Part shown: positions 7,757 through 16,462 of the stretch, piece by piece
Numbering within the stretch: the stretch's first letter is position 1
Layout of the letters: each line of letters opens with the position of its first letter
Source of the DNA: Desulfoferrobacter suflitae
Lineage (GTDB): Bacteria > Desulfobacterota > Syntrophobacteria > Syntrophobacterales > Syntrophobacteraceae
Direction of reading: 5' to 3'
DNA length: 64,000 bases
Assembly (NCBI RefSeq): GCF_022603395.1
Contig: NZ_JAIBKA010000005.1
Location: 280,819-344,818, forward strand
Notes under the pieces: model-generated
The model's database searches: none
Seen by the model: only the letters and a program-made list of their open reading frames with translations
What the model was told of the DNA's origin: nothing
Made by a program: the position numbers and the translations under genes

Positions 7757-8530
7757 CTATTGCTGCCGCAGGGTGAGTTCGGGTTCGTTGCAAAGAGAAA
7801 ACTTCAGCCATTTGAATGCCAACCTCAACAACACTTCATCGTCTCCCCCGAGCGCTTCCACTTCCTGCGCAGGCACATCAAACGCCTGCAGAAAACGGCT
7901 CTGTAAAACGAACCGGCGAAACTGGTCGAGATTATAGCTGGCGAGGAAAAACATTTGCTGCTGTTTTTCCGAAAGGGACCCGTTGCGCAATCGGGCATGA
8001 GTGATGATCGCCATCCACAGGTTGTTCAACTGGTGGTAAATCTCCAGACCTTGGTCCGCAATCCAGGCGTCAGGCGCCCACAACCGATCTTCGTCGAATC
8101 CTTTGCAATGGGCCTCCCGCAGCACATAATAATCCTCCTGCACGCTGCCGTGCCGGCGATTCATGCGGGAAGCCCTGGCCAGCGGGTAGATGCGGCAGGC
8201 CGAGGGACGGTCTGCATATATCCGGCACCCCGCGGAGGAGACGAAGGGACACGTGCTGCGATCATTGTCCTGCATCTTAAGGTAGATCATCGGCAGGTTT
8301 TTGCCTTCGTCCCACCGCACGTGCGTGTAGTTATCGAGAAACTCGCCGGCATCCAGCGCCAGACAGCTTTTCAGTCGAACGATATCATACGGCGTCAGCA
8401 ACAGGTTGAGATCTCGGCAGCATTCCGTGAAGCAGGGCACCCCCGGATGGCAACGGAAGCGAAGCCCTTCTCGGGGCAGCCGCTGCAGTATATCCCGAAT
8501 AGAGCCAGGGGCTGTGTCTTGTAAGGTCAT
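7757..8530 (-). CDS. YkgJ family Cys-cluster protein (metal-binding), copy 2
   Basis: A 257-aa protein with the YkgJ/UPF0153 Cys pattern: FRCHPGVPCFTECC near residue 26, then CPF, CRIYADRP and CRIYPLA around residues 98-122. The family is annotated as zinc- or iron-chelating; the reaction is not established. It is the last of three genes in a row (Cys-rich protein, YkgJ copy 1, YkgJ copy 2) downstream of the sulfate-reduction cluster. The two YkgJ proteins share layout and N-terminal motif, so they arose by tandem duplication, though they have diverged strongly. Start at ATG 13 bases after the previous stop. Confidence 0.8.
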   Translation of the reverse strand: MTLQDTAPGSIRDILQRLPREGLRFRCHPGVPCFTECCRDLNLLLTPYDIVRLKSCLALDAGEFLDNYTHVRWDEGKNLPMIYLKMQDNDRSTCPFVSSAGCRIYADRPSACRIYPLARASRMNRRHGSVQEDYYVLREAHCKGFDEDRLWAPDAWIADQGLEIYHQLNNLWMAIITHARLRNGSLSEKQQQMFFLASYNLDQFRRFVLQSRFLQAFDVPAQEVEALGGDDEVLLRLAFKWLKFSLCNEPELTLRQQ

Positions 8531-8543
8531 CGAATTTCCTCGT

Positions 8544-9254
8544 TTAAAGAAGCTCTTCCATTTGGCCGCGAATGTATCTCAATGCCAGCCTGAGCAGTCT
8601 CTCCGGATCAGCTTCAGCCGCTTTTACCGTCTCCTCATCCAGTTCATAAAAAGAGCAGAACCGAGGGTCTTTGAGCAGCTCCGCAAAGCGGTCCAAATCG
8701 TAGGCCAGATACAGAAGCTTGCCCACGCCGGGTTGCGTTTTTCCGCAAGCGATAAGATCGGCGGGAAGGATTGCCTGAAACACACGATCCATCTCTACAT
8801 AGGGTTCTACCCCCTGATCGTCCAGCCATTCCTGGACCGTCAAAACGGTCGTTTCTCTCAGGCCCAGACAGCGCTCCTGGTTGACAATGGGCTGATACGC
8901 GCCTTCCTGATCGGCCAGATCCAGAGGATACATGCGGCATGCCCAGGGGCGGTCCGAGTACACGCTGCAGCCTTCATTGGTCACCAGCCTGCAATACAGT
9001 GATGTCGGGTCCATGGCCAACTGCACAACGGGCAGATGCGACTGCCTGGCGAGAAAATGCCGCGTGTACTTGTGCAGAAATTCAGCCGCAGAGATTCCCA
9101 GCCGCGTGCGCAACCGCAACACGTCGTACGGGGTCAGGTAGATGTTGACGTCTCGGCAGCACTGGGTGAAGCAGGGAAGATCGGCGTGGCATCTGAAATG
9201 AAACGGGGTCGAACGGCTGAGTAAAGTCCTTTTTTCTGATGGAACCGGACACAT
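8544..9254 (-). CDS. YkgJ family Cys-cluster protein (metal-binding), copy 1
   Basis: A 236-aa protein with FRCHADLPCFTQCC at the N-terminus, followed by LYCRLVTNEGC and CRMYPLDL, which is the YkgJ pattern. The frame is open further upstream to 9323, but that would overlap the preceding gene by 59 bases. The ATG at 9254 lies 10 bases after that gene's stop and behind AGAGGGAC, so I chose it. It pairs with copy 2 next door. The position after a HdrD-like iron-sulfur gene suggests a maturation or metal-handling role for the sulfate-reduction complexes; this is inference from context. Confidence 0.8.
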   Translation of the reverse strand: MCPVPSEKRTLLSRSTPFHFRCHADLPCFTQCCRDVNIYLTPYDVLRLRTRLGISAAEFLHKYTRHFLARQSHLPVVQLAMDPTSLYCRLVTNEGCSVYSDRPWACRMYPLDLADQEGAYQPIVNQERCLGLRETTVLTVQEWLDDQGVEPYVEMDRVFQAILPADLIACGKTQPGVGKLLYLAYDLDRFAELLKDPRFCSFYELDEETVKAAEADPERLLRLALRYIRGQMEELL

Positions 9255-9264
9255 GAGAGTCCCT

Positions 9265-9534
9265 CTACTTTTGTTGTTCATCCAGTAAAGAGACCTCATA
9301 GTCTCTAAACTTGGGGTTGCCATGGATCAATTTTTCAACCACCGAGAGCGATTGCGGGTCCGCACAGACAACGAAGTTACAGTGGCACTTGCGGTCGCAT
9401 TGCCTGCAAAAGTAGTCTTCATCCAGAGAATTCCCACAATGGCAAAACGGCTCCATAACGAGCTGGTTGTCTTCCCAGCTTGCCACATAATAATCCTGCT
9501 TGCGCAAGCTCAGTTCCTTTAGATTCACCTTCAT
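9265..9534 (-). CDS. Cys-rich small protein, probable metal-binding
   Basis: An 89-aa protein with a dense Cys cluster at about residues 31-57 (CHCGNS, FCRQCDRKCHC, VVCAD), enough for two metal sites such as a zinc ribbon pair or an iron-sulfur centre. The N-terminus reads like a short beta sheet (DYYVASWEDNQLVMEPF). I do not recognise a family. The start ATG is preceded by GAGAAAGCGAG. A terminator separates it from the HdrD-like gene upstream, so it is expressed either by readthrough or from its own promoter together with the two YkgJ genes. Confidence 0.65.
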   Translation of the reverse strand: MKVNLKELSLRKQDYYVASWEDNQLVMEPFCHCGNSLDEDYFCRQCDRKCHCNFVVCADPQSLSVVEKLIHGNPKFRDYEVSLLDEQQK

Positions 9535-9563
9535 GCACTACTCGCTTTCTCATTGATGCCGAC

Positions 9564-9594
9564 AAAAAAAGCCGGGCGGAGATCAACTCCGCCC
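9564..9594 (-). terminator. intrinsic terminator after the HdrD-like gene
   Basis: Reading the minus strand: GGGCGGAG, 5-base loop, CTCCGCCC, then GGC and a run of seven T. The 8-bp stem is perfect (9574-9581 with 9587-9594). It marks the end of the apr-qmo transcript. Confidence 0.85.
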
Positions 9595-9611
9595 CACATG
9601 ACACAAATCTC

Positions 9612-10775
9612 TTAAGCCAGAGACGCTGCGAGAATTTCGGAGAGTTCGTTGATCTCCAGCACCTCTTGTTTATCCATGCTGTTGCACGCATCGGTCAACA
9701 TATTCAGGCAGTACGGGCAGGAAGTCGTCAGGATCTCAGCTCCCTTGCCGACGGCGTCACTGATCCGCAGTTCGCCAAAGCGTTCTCCCATGGGGACTTC
9801 CGCCCAGATGCGGCCGCCGCCGCCGGCACAGCAAAGGCTCATTTCCCGGCAGCGCGTCAACTCCAGCGTCTCGGCCCCTGGAACTGCCGCCAAAAGCTTG
9901 CGCGGAGCCTCATAAATGCCGCTGTGCCGCCCAAGGTAGCAGGGGTCGTGGAACGCGACCCTTTTCCCCAAACTCTCGGGGAATGACAATTTCCCGTCTT
10001 CCAGGAGCTGCTCCAGCAGCTGCGTGTAGTGGATGACTTCCCATTCTCCACCGAGCTCGGGATATTCGTTCTGAAACGTCCAAAGGCAATGGGGTGACGT
10101 GGTGATGATTTTCTTCACACCCTTGTCGTTAAACAGCTTGATGTTGGATTGGGCCAATTTCTGGAAAAGCTCTTCATCCCCGAGCTTGCGCATGCTTTCC
10201 CCACAGCAGCTTTCTTCCGCCCCGATGACGCCAAAGCTCACTCCGGCGCGCTGCAAAAGCCTGGTGATGCTCTTGGCCACTTTGGTGCTGCGCTGATCAT
10301 AGCAGGAGTGGCAGCAAACGAACAAAAAGTATTCCTTGTCCCCATCAAATTGGGGCACATCCAGCCCCTGCTGCCAATCCGTGCGTTTTTCCCGGGGACC
10401 CGACCAGGGGTTTCCCTGGGCATGTGCGCTGCCCAGGATGGGGCGCAGATTGGCCGGCGCCATTCCCGCCCCGACAATGCTGGAGCGCATGCCGCGCACG
10501 TTATCCACAATTTTCACCCCGCGTGGGCAGTTGGTTTGACACATGCTGCAAGTGGAGCAGGCAAACAGCACCTGCTCGTCTTCAAAACCTTCCATGCCCA
10601 TTTGCCCGAGGCGCTGCATGTGACGGATATTGAATTTTTCACTGATTTCTCCGGGCACGAGCCGCCACGGGCACAGGTTGGTGCAGAGCCCGCACTGCAT
10701 GCACCAGTTGAGCGTTTCCGCCCCCATTCCAGTGATGTAGTCTCTCATTTCGAGGGAAACGTACTTTGGTTCCAT
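9612..10775 (-). CDS. HdrD-like (HdrC-HdrB fusion) iron-sulfur protein in the qmoC position
   Basis: A 387-aa soluble protein. The N-terminal HdrC-like part has two [4Fe-4S] motifs: CMQCGLCTNLCP (Cys25/28/31/35) and CSTCSMCQTNCP (Cys73/76/79/83). The rest has two CCG-type Cys-rich domains as in HdrB/HdrD: VCCHSCYD with EESCCGES, and the DPCYLGRH region with LCCAGGGG and TSCPYC. No membrane segment is present. In canonical clusters this third Qmo gene is qmoC, an HdrC domain fused to a cytochrome b-type membrane domain. Here the membrane part is replaced by an HdrB-like catalytic domain, as in Gram-positive sulfate reducers that use HdrBC. It begins 12 bases after qmoB and is followed by a terminator. 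Confidence 0.88.
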   Translation of the reverse strand: MEPKYVSLEMRDYITGMGAETLNWCMQCGLCTNLCPWRLVPGEISEKFNIRHMQRLGQMGMEGFEDEQVLFACSTCSMCQTNCPRGVKIVDNVRGMRSSIVGAGMAPANLRPILGSAHAQGNPWSGPREKRTDWQQGLDVPQFDGDKEYFLFVCCHSCYDQRSTKVAKSITRLLQRAGVSFGVIGAEESCCGESMRKLGDEELFQKLAQSNIKLFNDKGVKKIITTSPHCLWTFQNEYPELGGEWEVIHYTQLLEQLLEDGKLSFPESLGKRVAFHDPCYLGRHSGIYEAPRKLLAAVPGAETLELTRCREMSLCCAGGGGRIWAEVPMGERFGELRISDAVGKGAEILTTSCPYCLNMLTDACNSMDKQEVLEINELSEILAASLA

Positions 10776-10787
10776 AGTCGATCACTC

Positions 10788-13007
10788 CTAGTAGCCTTTG
10801 TAAGGGTTAGGTCCCACTTCATCCAGTTTGGCTGCAAAACTATCCAGGATCTCCGGCAATTTGCTGTAGTCCGCAATGGATATCTGTTCCAGCCGGACGC
10901 GTTCGGATTCCAGCACGAGTCGATTCAGGGTCTCCTGGATCTTGCTCATGCGGATGTTGGCCAACTCACTCCCCTTGATAAAATGGCACTGATAATCGTC
11001 GCCATGTTTACAGCCCAACAGCAAAATTCCGTCGATTCCTTTGGAGAGTGCGTCCGCAATCCACACCAGATTCATGGACCCCAGACAGCGCACCGGAACG
11101 ATACGCACCCACGGATTATAACTCATCCGCCGGATGCCGCTCATGTCGAGGGCAGGGTAAGCGTCATTTTCACAGGCAAGCACCAGAATGCGGGGCTTTT
11201 CCTCGTATTCATCCGGCACGTCGATGCTCTTGATGGCATTGCCGATCATCCCCACCGAGTAGTTCTTGAACGAGATGATTCGTTCCGGACAGGCACCCAT
11301 GCACACGCCGCAGCGTCGACAGCGGGTCGGATTGGGCAGCGGGTTGGCCTTTTCGTCTTCGTTGATGGCGCCAAACGGGCATTCCTCGGTACAGCGCTTG
11401 CACTGGGTGCAGCGCTGCATGAAAAATTCCGGATAGGTCAAATCCCCGGCTCGCGGGTGAACCGCCTTGCCTTCCGAGACCATTTGCACACACTGAATTG
11501 CCTTGAGCGCCGCACCGGTTGCATCGTCCACGGCCCGCCAGTAATCCATCGGGGCGCGCACCGATCCGGCCGGATAGATGCCGGTACGCCGGGATTCATA
11601 CGGAAAACAGATGAAGTGTGAATCGGGAAATCCGTATTTCAGCGCCGGCAGTTCAGGACCCTGCCGATAGTCGAGGTTCAAATTGTTGGAGACCACGATG
11701 GTGTCTTCCGGGACCGCCAGCTCCTCCTCGCCCTCCTTGGGCTCCTGAACCTTGAATTTTTTGCCCAGGGCGGTGGTCGGCACCATGCCGGTGGCCAAAA
11801 CCACCACATCGACACTCTCGGACATGACCGGGGATCCGGTCAATACATCATCGGCGCTGACCACCAAACCGCCGGAACCGTCCTCTTCCACACCGGTCAC
11901 ATCACCGCGCACAAAAATGACGCCATCCTTCTGTAATTGTTTGTATAACAGCTCGTAGGTGCCGTGCGCCCGCAGGTCTTTGTAAAAAATATAGACGGGA
12001 GTCTCCGGGTTGGCCTGCTTGAAATACTTGGCCTGCTTGAGCGATTCCACGCAGCACGCCGCGGAACAGTAGGGCAGATGCTTTGGATCGCGCGATCCGG
12101 CGCACAGGATAAAAGCTGCACCGGTGATCGGCTGCCCATTGGAAGGACGCTTGACATCGCCGGACTTGAACATCGATTCGAGCTGTGCCGCAGTGATGAC
12201 GTCGGCTGATTTTCCAAAACCAAGATGTTCCAGTTTCGCCGCATCATAAGGGATGGCCCCGGTGGCAAGGACGATGGCCCCGACCCGCTCATCGGCGACA
12301 CCGCCGTTTTGCTGAATCTGCACATCAAACATACAGGGAGCACCGGAAATCTTGGCAATCTGTGCGTTGGTATACACCTTAACGGCCGGCTGGTCGGTCA
12401 CTTGCCCAGTCACAGCACCCAGATCGAAATCCTGCAGCTCTTCATAAGGCGGGCGCGAAGGCGGGAGCTTATGCACCTCTTTGAGATACCCGCCCAATTG
12501 ATCACTCTTTTCCACCAGCACAACTTCGTAGCCCGCCTTGTTTGCCTCACTGGCGGCGGTGATCCCGGCCAGGCCGCCGCCGACCACCAGGATTTTCCTG
12601 CTGAGATCTTCCGCCATGAAGGGTTCCGCCGGCTGCATCTCTTTGGCCTTGGTGATCCCCATGCGCAGCTGATCCTGCGCCATCATCTGGGTGTCCTCAT
12701 CATTGGGTGGATGGGACCAGACCACCTGCTCACGCAAATTGACCCGCTCACAAACCTTATCGACACCGAAATCGAACACGTCGGTCATGACTCTGGGCGA
12801 ACAAGCCGCAATGACGATCGTATTTATGCCTTCATTTTCCAAGTCGTGCTTGATTTCCGCAACGCCTTCCCGACTGCACAGAAATGCATTCTGCCGGCAC
12901 ACGGCCGCCTCATATTCATCCGTTGCAACGCCCGCCAGAGCATCTATCTCCAAAGCGTCGCCAATGCCGCAACCAGTGCAGATATAGACACCAATCTTTT
13001 TTTCCAT
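10788..13007 (-). CDS. qmoB: quinone-interacting membrane-bound oxidoreductase subunit QmoB (HdrA-like with MvhD-like domain)
   Basis: A 739-aa HdrA-like flavoprotein. It has an N-terminal CTGCGIGD segment, an FAD-binding GGGLAGITAA motif near residue 147, the CAGSRD / CSAACC segments of HdrA proteins, two [4Fe-4S] clusters (CTQCKRCTEECP and CRRCGVCMGACP), and an MvhD/FrhD-like C-terminal domain (VLACENDAYPALD, CLGSMNL, GCKHGDDYQCHF). QmoB works with QmoA in passing electrons to APS reductase. It sits 3 bases after qmoA. The partner that in other species joins it to the quinone pool (QmoC) is missing here. Confidence 0.95.
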   Translation of the reverse strand: MEKKIGVYICTGCGIGDALEIDALAGVATDEYEAAVCRQNAFLCSREGVAEIKHDLENEGINTIVIAACSPRVMTDVFDFGVDKVCERVNLREQVVWSHPPNDEDTQMMAQDQLRMGITKAKEMQPAEPFMAEDLSRKILVVGGGLAGITAASEANKAGYEVVLVEKSDQLGGYLKEVHKLPPSRPPYEELQDFDLGAVTGQVTDQPAVKVYTNAQIAKISGAPCMFDVQIQQNGGVADERVGAIVLATGAIPYDAAKLEHLGFGKSADVITAAQLESMFKSGDVKRPSNGQPITGAAFILCAGSRDPKHLPYCSAACCVESLKQAKYFKQANPETPVYIFYKDLRAHGTYELLYKQLQKDGVIFVRGDVTGVEEDGSGGLVVSADDVLTGSPVMSESVDVVVLATGMVPTTALGKKFKVQEPKEGEEELAVPEDTIVVSNNLNLDYRQGPELPALKYGFPDSHFICFPYESRRTGIYPAGSVRAPMDYWRAVDDATGAALKAIQCVQMVSEGKAVHPRAGDLTYPEFFMQRCTQCKRCTEECPFGAINEDEKANPLPNPTRCRRCGVCMGACPERIISFKNYSVGMIGNAIKSIDVPDEYEEKPRILVLACENDAYPALDMSGIRRMSYNPWVRIVPVRCLGSMNLVWIADALSKGIDGILLLGCKHGDDYQCHFIKGSELANIRMSKIQETLNRLVLESERVRLEQISIADYSKLPEILDSFAAKLDEVGPNPYKGY

Positions 13008-13010
13008 GAG

Positions 13011-14279
13011 TTACCTCCTGAATGTCGCCTGAATAGCCTTGAGAGCCGCTGCCGTGGCATCCTGGACGCTTGTCGCCACATCGACCGGTTTCTTTACGCA
13101 CCCTGCGCCAATGATCCCGCCCGTGGGCTGCTCGCCGAGCATGAACCCATGCTCATCGCAAGCTGCTTCGGCCGGCACTTTGTCGGTAGCAGACGCCGGC
13201 ACCATGCCCGTGGCCAAAACAACCAAATCGAATTGATCTTTGAGGATCTTTCCGCTGCTCTGGTCTTCCACCTGAACCGTGACCATTCCCGTTGTGGAAT
13301 CTTCCGTGATTTCTCCGGCTTTCCCCTTGATCAGGGTCACCCGCTCATCCGCCTGAACCTTGGTAAAAAAATCCTCGTACTTGCCAAGGGCTCGGATATC
13401 AATATAGAAAATCGTCGCCTGCGCTTCGGGGTTTTGCTCGAGAAGGTAGGTCGCCTGCTTGAGAGAAGCCAAACAACAGACCCCGGAACAATACGCCAGA
13501 TGATTCTCATCGCGTGATCCGGCACACTGGACAAACGCCACCCGGCCAGCTTGCCTGTTATCCGAAAGCCGGACAATCCGACCGTTGGTCGGACCGTTAT
13601 ATGCGGCCAGCCGTTCCATCATTACGTTGGAGATGACATTTTTGTGCTTGCCGAACCCGTAGTAACCTATCTTGCCCGCATCGTAGGGTTCCCAGCCGGT
13701 CGCCCAGATGACGGCGCCAACTTTCAGGTCGAAGGTGCTCGGCTGCATGTCCAAATCGATGGCGTCGTAAGGGCAGGCCGCCTTGATGGCGGCGGCCTCC
13801 TCGCTGCCGATGACCTCGGGGGCAAGCACATAGCGCATGGGGAATGCAAACTCGTGCGGAAGATAAGCCGCCTTTACCGTGTCCAGTCCGTAGTTGAACG
13901 GGTTGGCGATGTGCGTTGTCGCCGCCTCCGCACACGCTCCGCATCCGGTGCACTTGTCGTTCACATAGCGGGGGGAGCTCTTCAGCGTTATATCGAAGTT
14001 GCCTGCCTCGCCAACGATCTTTTCCACTTCGGTCATGGTGAAAAAACGTATCAAAGGATTATTTCTGATGCGGCGAAAATTGATTTCCAGCCCGCAATTG
14101 GGCGGGCACAGCTTGGGAAAGTATTTGTTCATTCTTGAGACGCGGCCGCCGAGGTAAGGTTCCCGTTCCACAAGATACACCTGAAAACCAGCCTCAGCAG
14201 CCTCCAGGGCGGCACTTAACCCGCTCATGCCGCCTCCCACCACCAGAATGCTCCGTTCTCCGTTTTGCCCTTGAGCCAT
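13011..14279 (-). CDS. qmoA: quinone-interacting oxidoreductase subunit QmoA (HdrA-like flavoprotein)
   Basis: A 422-aa HdrA-like flavoprotein. The FAD-binding motif VVGGGMSGLSAALEA is near the N-terminus; LGGRVSRMNKYFPKLCPP follows; there is a CTGCGACAEA segment; and the HdrA signature CAGSRDENHLAYCSGVCC is near residue 255. An ATG at 14294 is also in frame, but the GGAGG site of the ATG at 14279 overlaps it, so 14279 is the better start. QmoA with QmoB delivers electrons to AprBA during APS reduction. It lies downstream of aprA behind a terminator, so its transcription depends on readthrough or a promoter in the 14280-14475 gap. Confidence 0.95.
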   Translation of the reverse strand: MAQGQNGERSILVVGGGMSGLSAALEAAEAGFQVYLVEREPYLGGRVSRMNKYFPKLCPPNCGLEINFRRIRNNPLIRFFTMTEVEKIVGEAGNFDITLKSSPRYVNDKCTGCGACAEAATTHIANPFNYGLDTVKAAYLPHEFAFPMRYVLAPEVIGSEEAAAIKAACPYDAIDLDMQPSTFDLKVGAVIWATGWEPYDAGKIGYYGFGKHKNVISNVMMERLAAYNGPTNGRIVRLSDNRQAGRVAFVQCAGSRDENHLAYCSGVCCLASLKQATYLLEQNPEAQATIFYIDIRALGKYEDFFTKVQADERVTLIKGKAGEITEDSTTGMVTVQVEDQSSGKILKDQFDLVVLATGMVPASATDKVPAEAACDEHGFMLGEQPTGGIIGAGCVKKPVDVATSVQDATAAALKAIQATFRR

Positions 14280-14475
14280 AAGATTTTCCTCCATACGTTA
14301 ACATTGCCAAAAAGGAATACTATTCAATCCTGCAGTGCGGGAATGCTCTATTCAATTTATAAAAACTATTTATGATAACGCACAAGTGAAAAAAATTTCA
14401 ACCGTGAAACGGACAGATTCAAAAGGAAATGGAGGCAATGGGAAGTATGCCGGGGAGCAGATGCCTTGAGGCAGA

Positions 14476-14509
14476 AAAACAAAAACCTCCGGGTGCGGGC
14501 ACCCGGAGG
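14476..14509 (-). terminator. intrinsic terminator between aprA and qmoA
   Basis: On the minus strand: CCTCCGGGTG, loop CCCG, CACCCGGAGG, then TTTTTGTTTT. The 10-bp stem is perfect. It lies 26 bases after the aprA stop and probably makes aprBA more abundant than qmo transcripts. Confidence 0.93.
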
Positions 14510-14534
14510 TCGGGGTCTAACGGACTAGTTTAAC

Positions 14535-16442
14535 TTATACATCCAGATGAACAACGGGGACCTTCTTCATGGTCCACTCGCCGGTCTTGGGATCCCATAC
14601 GGAGTTGACGAACACCTTCCAGTTCGACTCATCCATCTTGGGGAAGTCGGCCCGGTAGTAATATCCCGGCCAACGGCTTTCTTCGCGGAACATCACGTGG
14701 CGCAGGTGGCTCTCGGCGATCCACATGCGGTTGACGTTTTCCCAGACGCGCAGCAGCTCGTGCAGGTTCTCGGCTGCCAGCTTCTCGGAGTCTTCCTTCA
14801 GCATGCCAAGCAGTTCCAGGCCTCTTTCCAGAAGATGCTTATTGGTGGTGAACTGAGCGCTAACACCGGCGCAATATTCATCCATGATCTTCTGCAGGCG
14901 GAACATGAACATCTTGGGCTTCATGAAGTTGGGGTTGATGTTGGGATCACTGGACAGCCCCTGGAATTCTTCAAACCGTGCCAAAGGAGCGAGAATGGTC
15001 TTCTTCAGCTCTTCCACCTTGGCATCGTCCATCTTGGGCATGCTGTTGTTGTCCAGAATGTACGCGATGGCGCCCTTGGCGGTGATGCGGCCTTCCGCAT
15101 GGGAGCCGGAGGAGAACTTATGGCTGGAGGCACCGGCACCGTCACCACAGGTGAACAGACCCTTAACGGTGGTCATGTGATTGTACACACCGATGGGCTC
15201 CCACTGCTTCTTGTACTCTGCAGGCATTACATCTTCGGGACCACAGACCCAGGCGCCGGAAGCACCGGAGTGGGAACCGATGAAGTAAGGTTCGGCCGCT
15301 GCGATTTCAGAAGATCTTTCTTCCGGGGCAATGTTCATACCGGCCCACAACAGAGCCTGGCTGATGGTCATATCCAGGAAGTCTTCCCAGGCTTCGCTTT
15401 CCAGTTCCTTCATTTTCTTCTTGAAGGCCTTGGGATCGTCTTTGTACTTGGCAGCCAGGTTGGCAATGGCCTCTTCCGTCCTCATGTAGATGGGACCCTT
15501 GCCTTCCATGATATCTTCCATACCCAGCCAGTTACGCAGGTTGGCCGGAATCGGCTTGGCGGTGCCGTAAGGAGCCCAGTTGGGCAGCTCGTCGGCGCGC
15601 TCAACCATGTATTCGCCACCCATCGCGTTGGTTGCACGGGATTTGAACAGCAGGAACCATGCCCCAACCGGACCGTAACCGTCTTTGAAGCGGACCGGAA
15701 TGAAGCGCACCTCCTGGCAGGTCATTTCCGCACCGGCGCGAATGGTGAAATATGCGGTGGAGCCGGAGTTCCAGGGCGGATACCAGGCACGACCAAGACC
15801 TTCACCCACGGAACGCGGACGGAATACGTGTACCGCGCCACCCATGGCAGCGATGGTTGCCTTGGCATTGAATACGTAGAACTTGTTTTCGCGTGTGCTG
15901 AAGCCAACGGCGCCGGCGATTCTGTCGCCGTCCATCACCGGTTCGACTACAAATACGCGCTCGAACAGCTCGCCCTTGTCGCCCATTGTTGCCAGAGCAT
16001 TCTTGGCCGCTTCGGCGACGATTACCTTGTAGGACTCACCGTTGATCATGATCTGCCAGCGGCCTTCGTGTACGTACTTGCCATCGGCGTCTTTCCAGAT
16101 GGGCAGGCCCCATTTTTCGAACAGATGCACGGATGAATCAACGTGGCGCGCGATATCATAGACCAGGTCTTCACGGGAGATGCCCATCAGATCCTGGCGG
16201 ACATATTTCACGTAATCTTCCAGGGTGTTGTCGCCTTCGCCATAACCGATGTACTGGTTGATAGCGGAGAGACCCATGGCTACTGCACCGGAACGGTCCA
16301 TGGCAGCCTTGTCAACTACGGTCACCTTCAATCCATGCTTCTTTGCCCAGTATGCAGCTTCAAACACGGCGCCAGTGGCCGACATACCACCGCCTATGAT
16401 GAGCAGATCGGTATCGACTTTTACAGTTTCAAAATTTTGCAT
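14535..16442 (-). CDS. aprA: adenylylsulfate (APS) reductase alpha subunit AprA
   Basis: A 635-aa flavoprotein of the fumarate reductase/succinate dehydrogenase superfamily. The FAD-binding segment LLIIGGGMSATGAVFEA is at about 14-30, and the length and N-terminal sequence are typical of dissimilatory AprA. It catalyses the two-electron reduction of adenosine 5'-phosphosulfate to AMP and sulfite in the cytoplasm, as a complex with AprB. It lies 20 bases after aprB with its own AAGGAGGTG site and ends at a strong terminator. No truncation or frame break is seen. Confidence 0.98.
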   Translation of the reverse strand: MQNFETVKVDTDLLIIGGGMSATGAVFEAAYWAKKHGLKVTVVDKAAMDRSGAVAMGLSAINQYIGYGEGDNTLEDYVKYVRQDLMGISREDLVYDIARHVDSSVHLFEKWGLPIWKDADGKYVHEGRWQIMINGESYKVIVAEAAKNALATMGDKGELFERVFVVEPVMDGDRIAGAVGFSTRENKFYVFNAKATIAAMGGAVHVFRPRSVGEGLGRAWYPPWNSGSTAYFTIRAGAEMTCQEVRFIPVRFKDGYGPVGAWFLLFKSRATNAMGGEYMVERADELPNWAPYGTAKPIPANLRNWLGMEDIMEGKGPIYMRTEEAIANLAAKYKDDPKAFKKKMKELESEAWEDFLDMTISQALLWAGMNIAPEERSSEIAAAEPYFIGSHSGASGAWVCGPEDVMPAEYKKQWEPIGVYNHMTTVKGLFTCGDGAGASSHKFSSGSHAEGRITAKGAIAYILDNNSMPKMDDAKVEELKKTILAPLARFEEFQGLSSDPNINPNFMKPKMFMFRLQKIMDEYCAGVSAQFTTNKHLLERGLELLGMLKEDSEKLAAENLHELLRVWENVNRMWIAESHLRHVMFREESRWPGYYYRADFPKMDESNWKVFVNSVWDPKTGEWTMKKVPVVHLDV

Positions 16443-16462
16443 ATCTACACCTCCTTAGGGGG

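Noticed and set aside
9612..10775. Calling the third qmo gene qmoC
   Set aside because: It has no transmembrane helices and has two CCG domains instead of the cytochrome b-like membrane part.
10149..11621. 490-codon plus-strand open frame across the hdrD-like/qmoB region
   Set aside because: It is the antisense of two clear iron-sulfur genes, rich in His and Arg, with no ribosome site or recognisable motif.
12225..13517. 430-codon plus-strand open frame across qmoB and qmoA
   Set aside because: Lies over two verified genes; no start signal or motif.
14547..16136. 529-codon plus-strand open frame inside aprA
   Set aside because: Antisense shadow of a highly conserved gene; composition is His/Gly-rich and it has no relation to a known protein.
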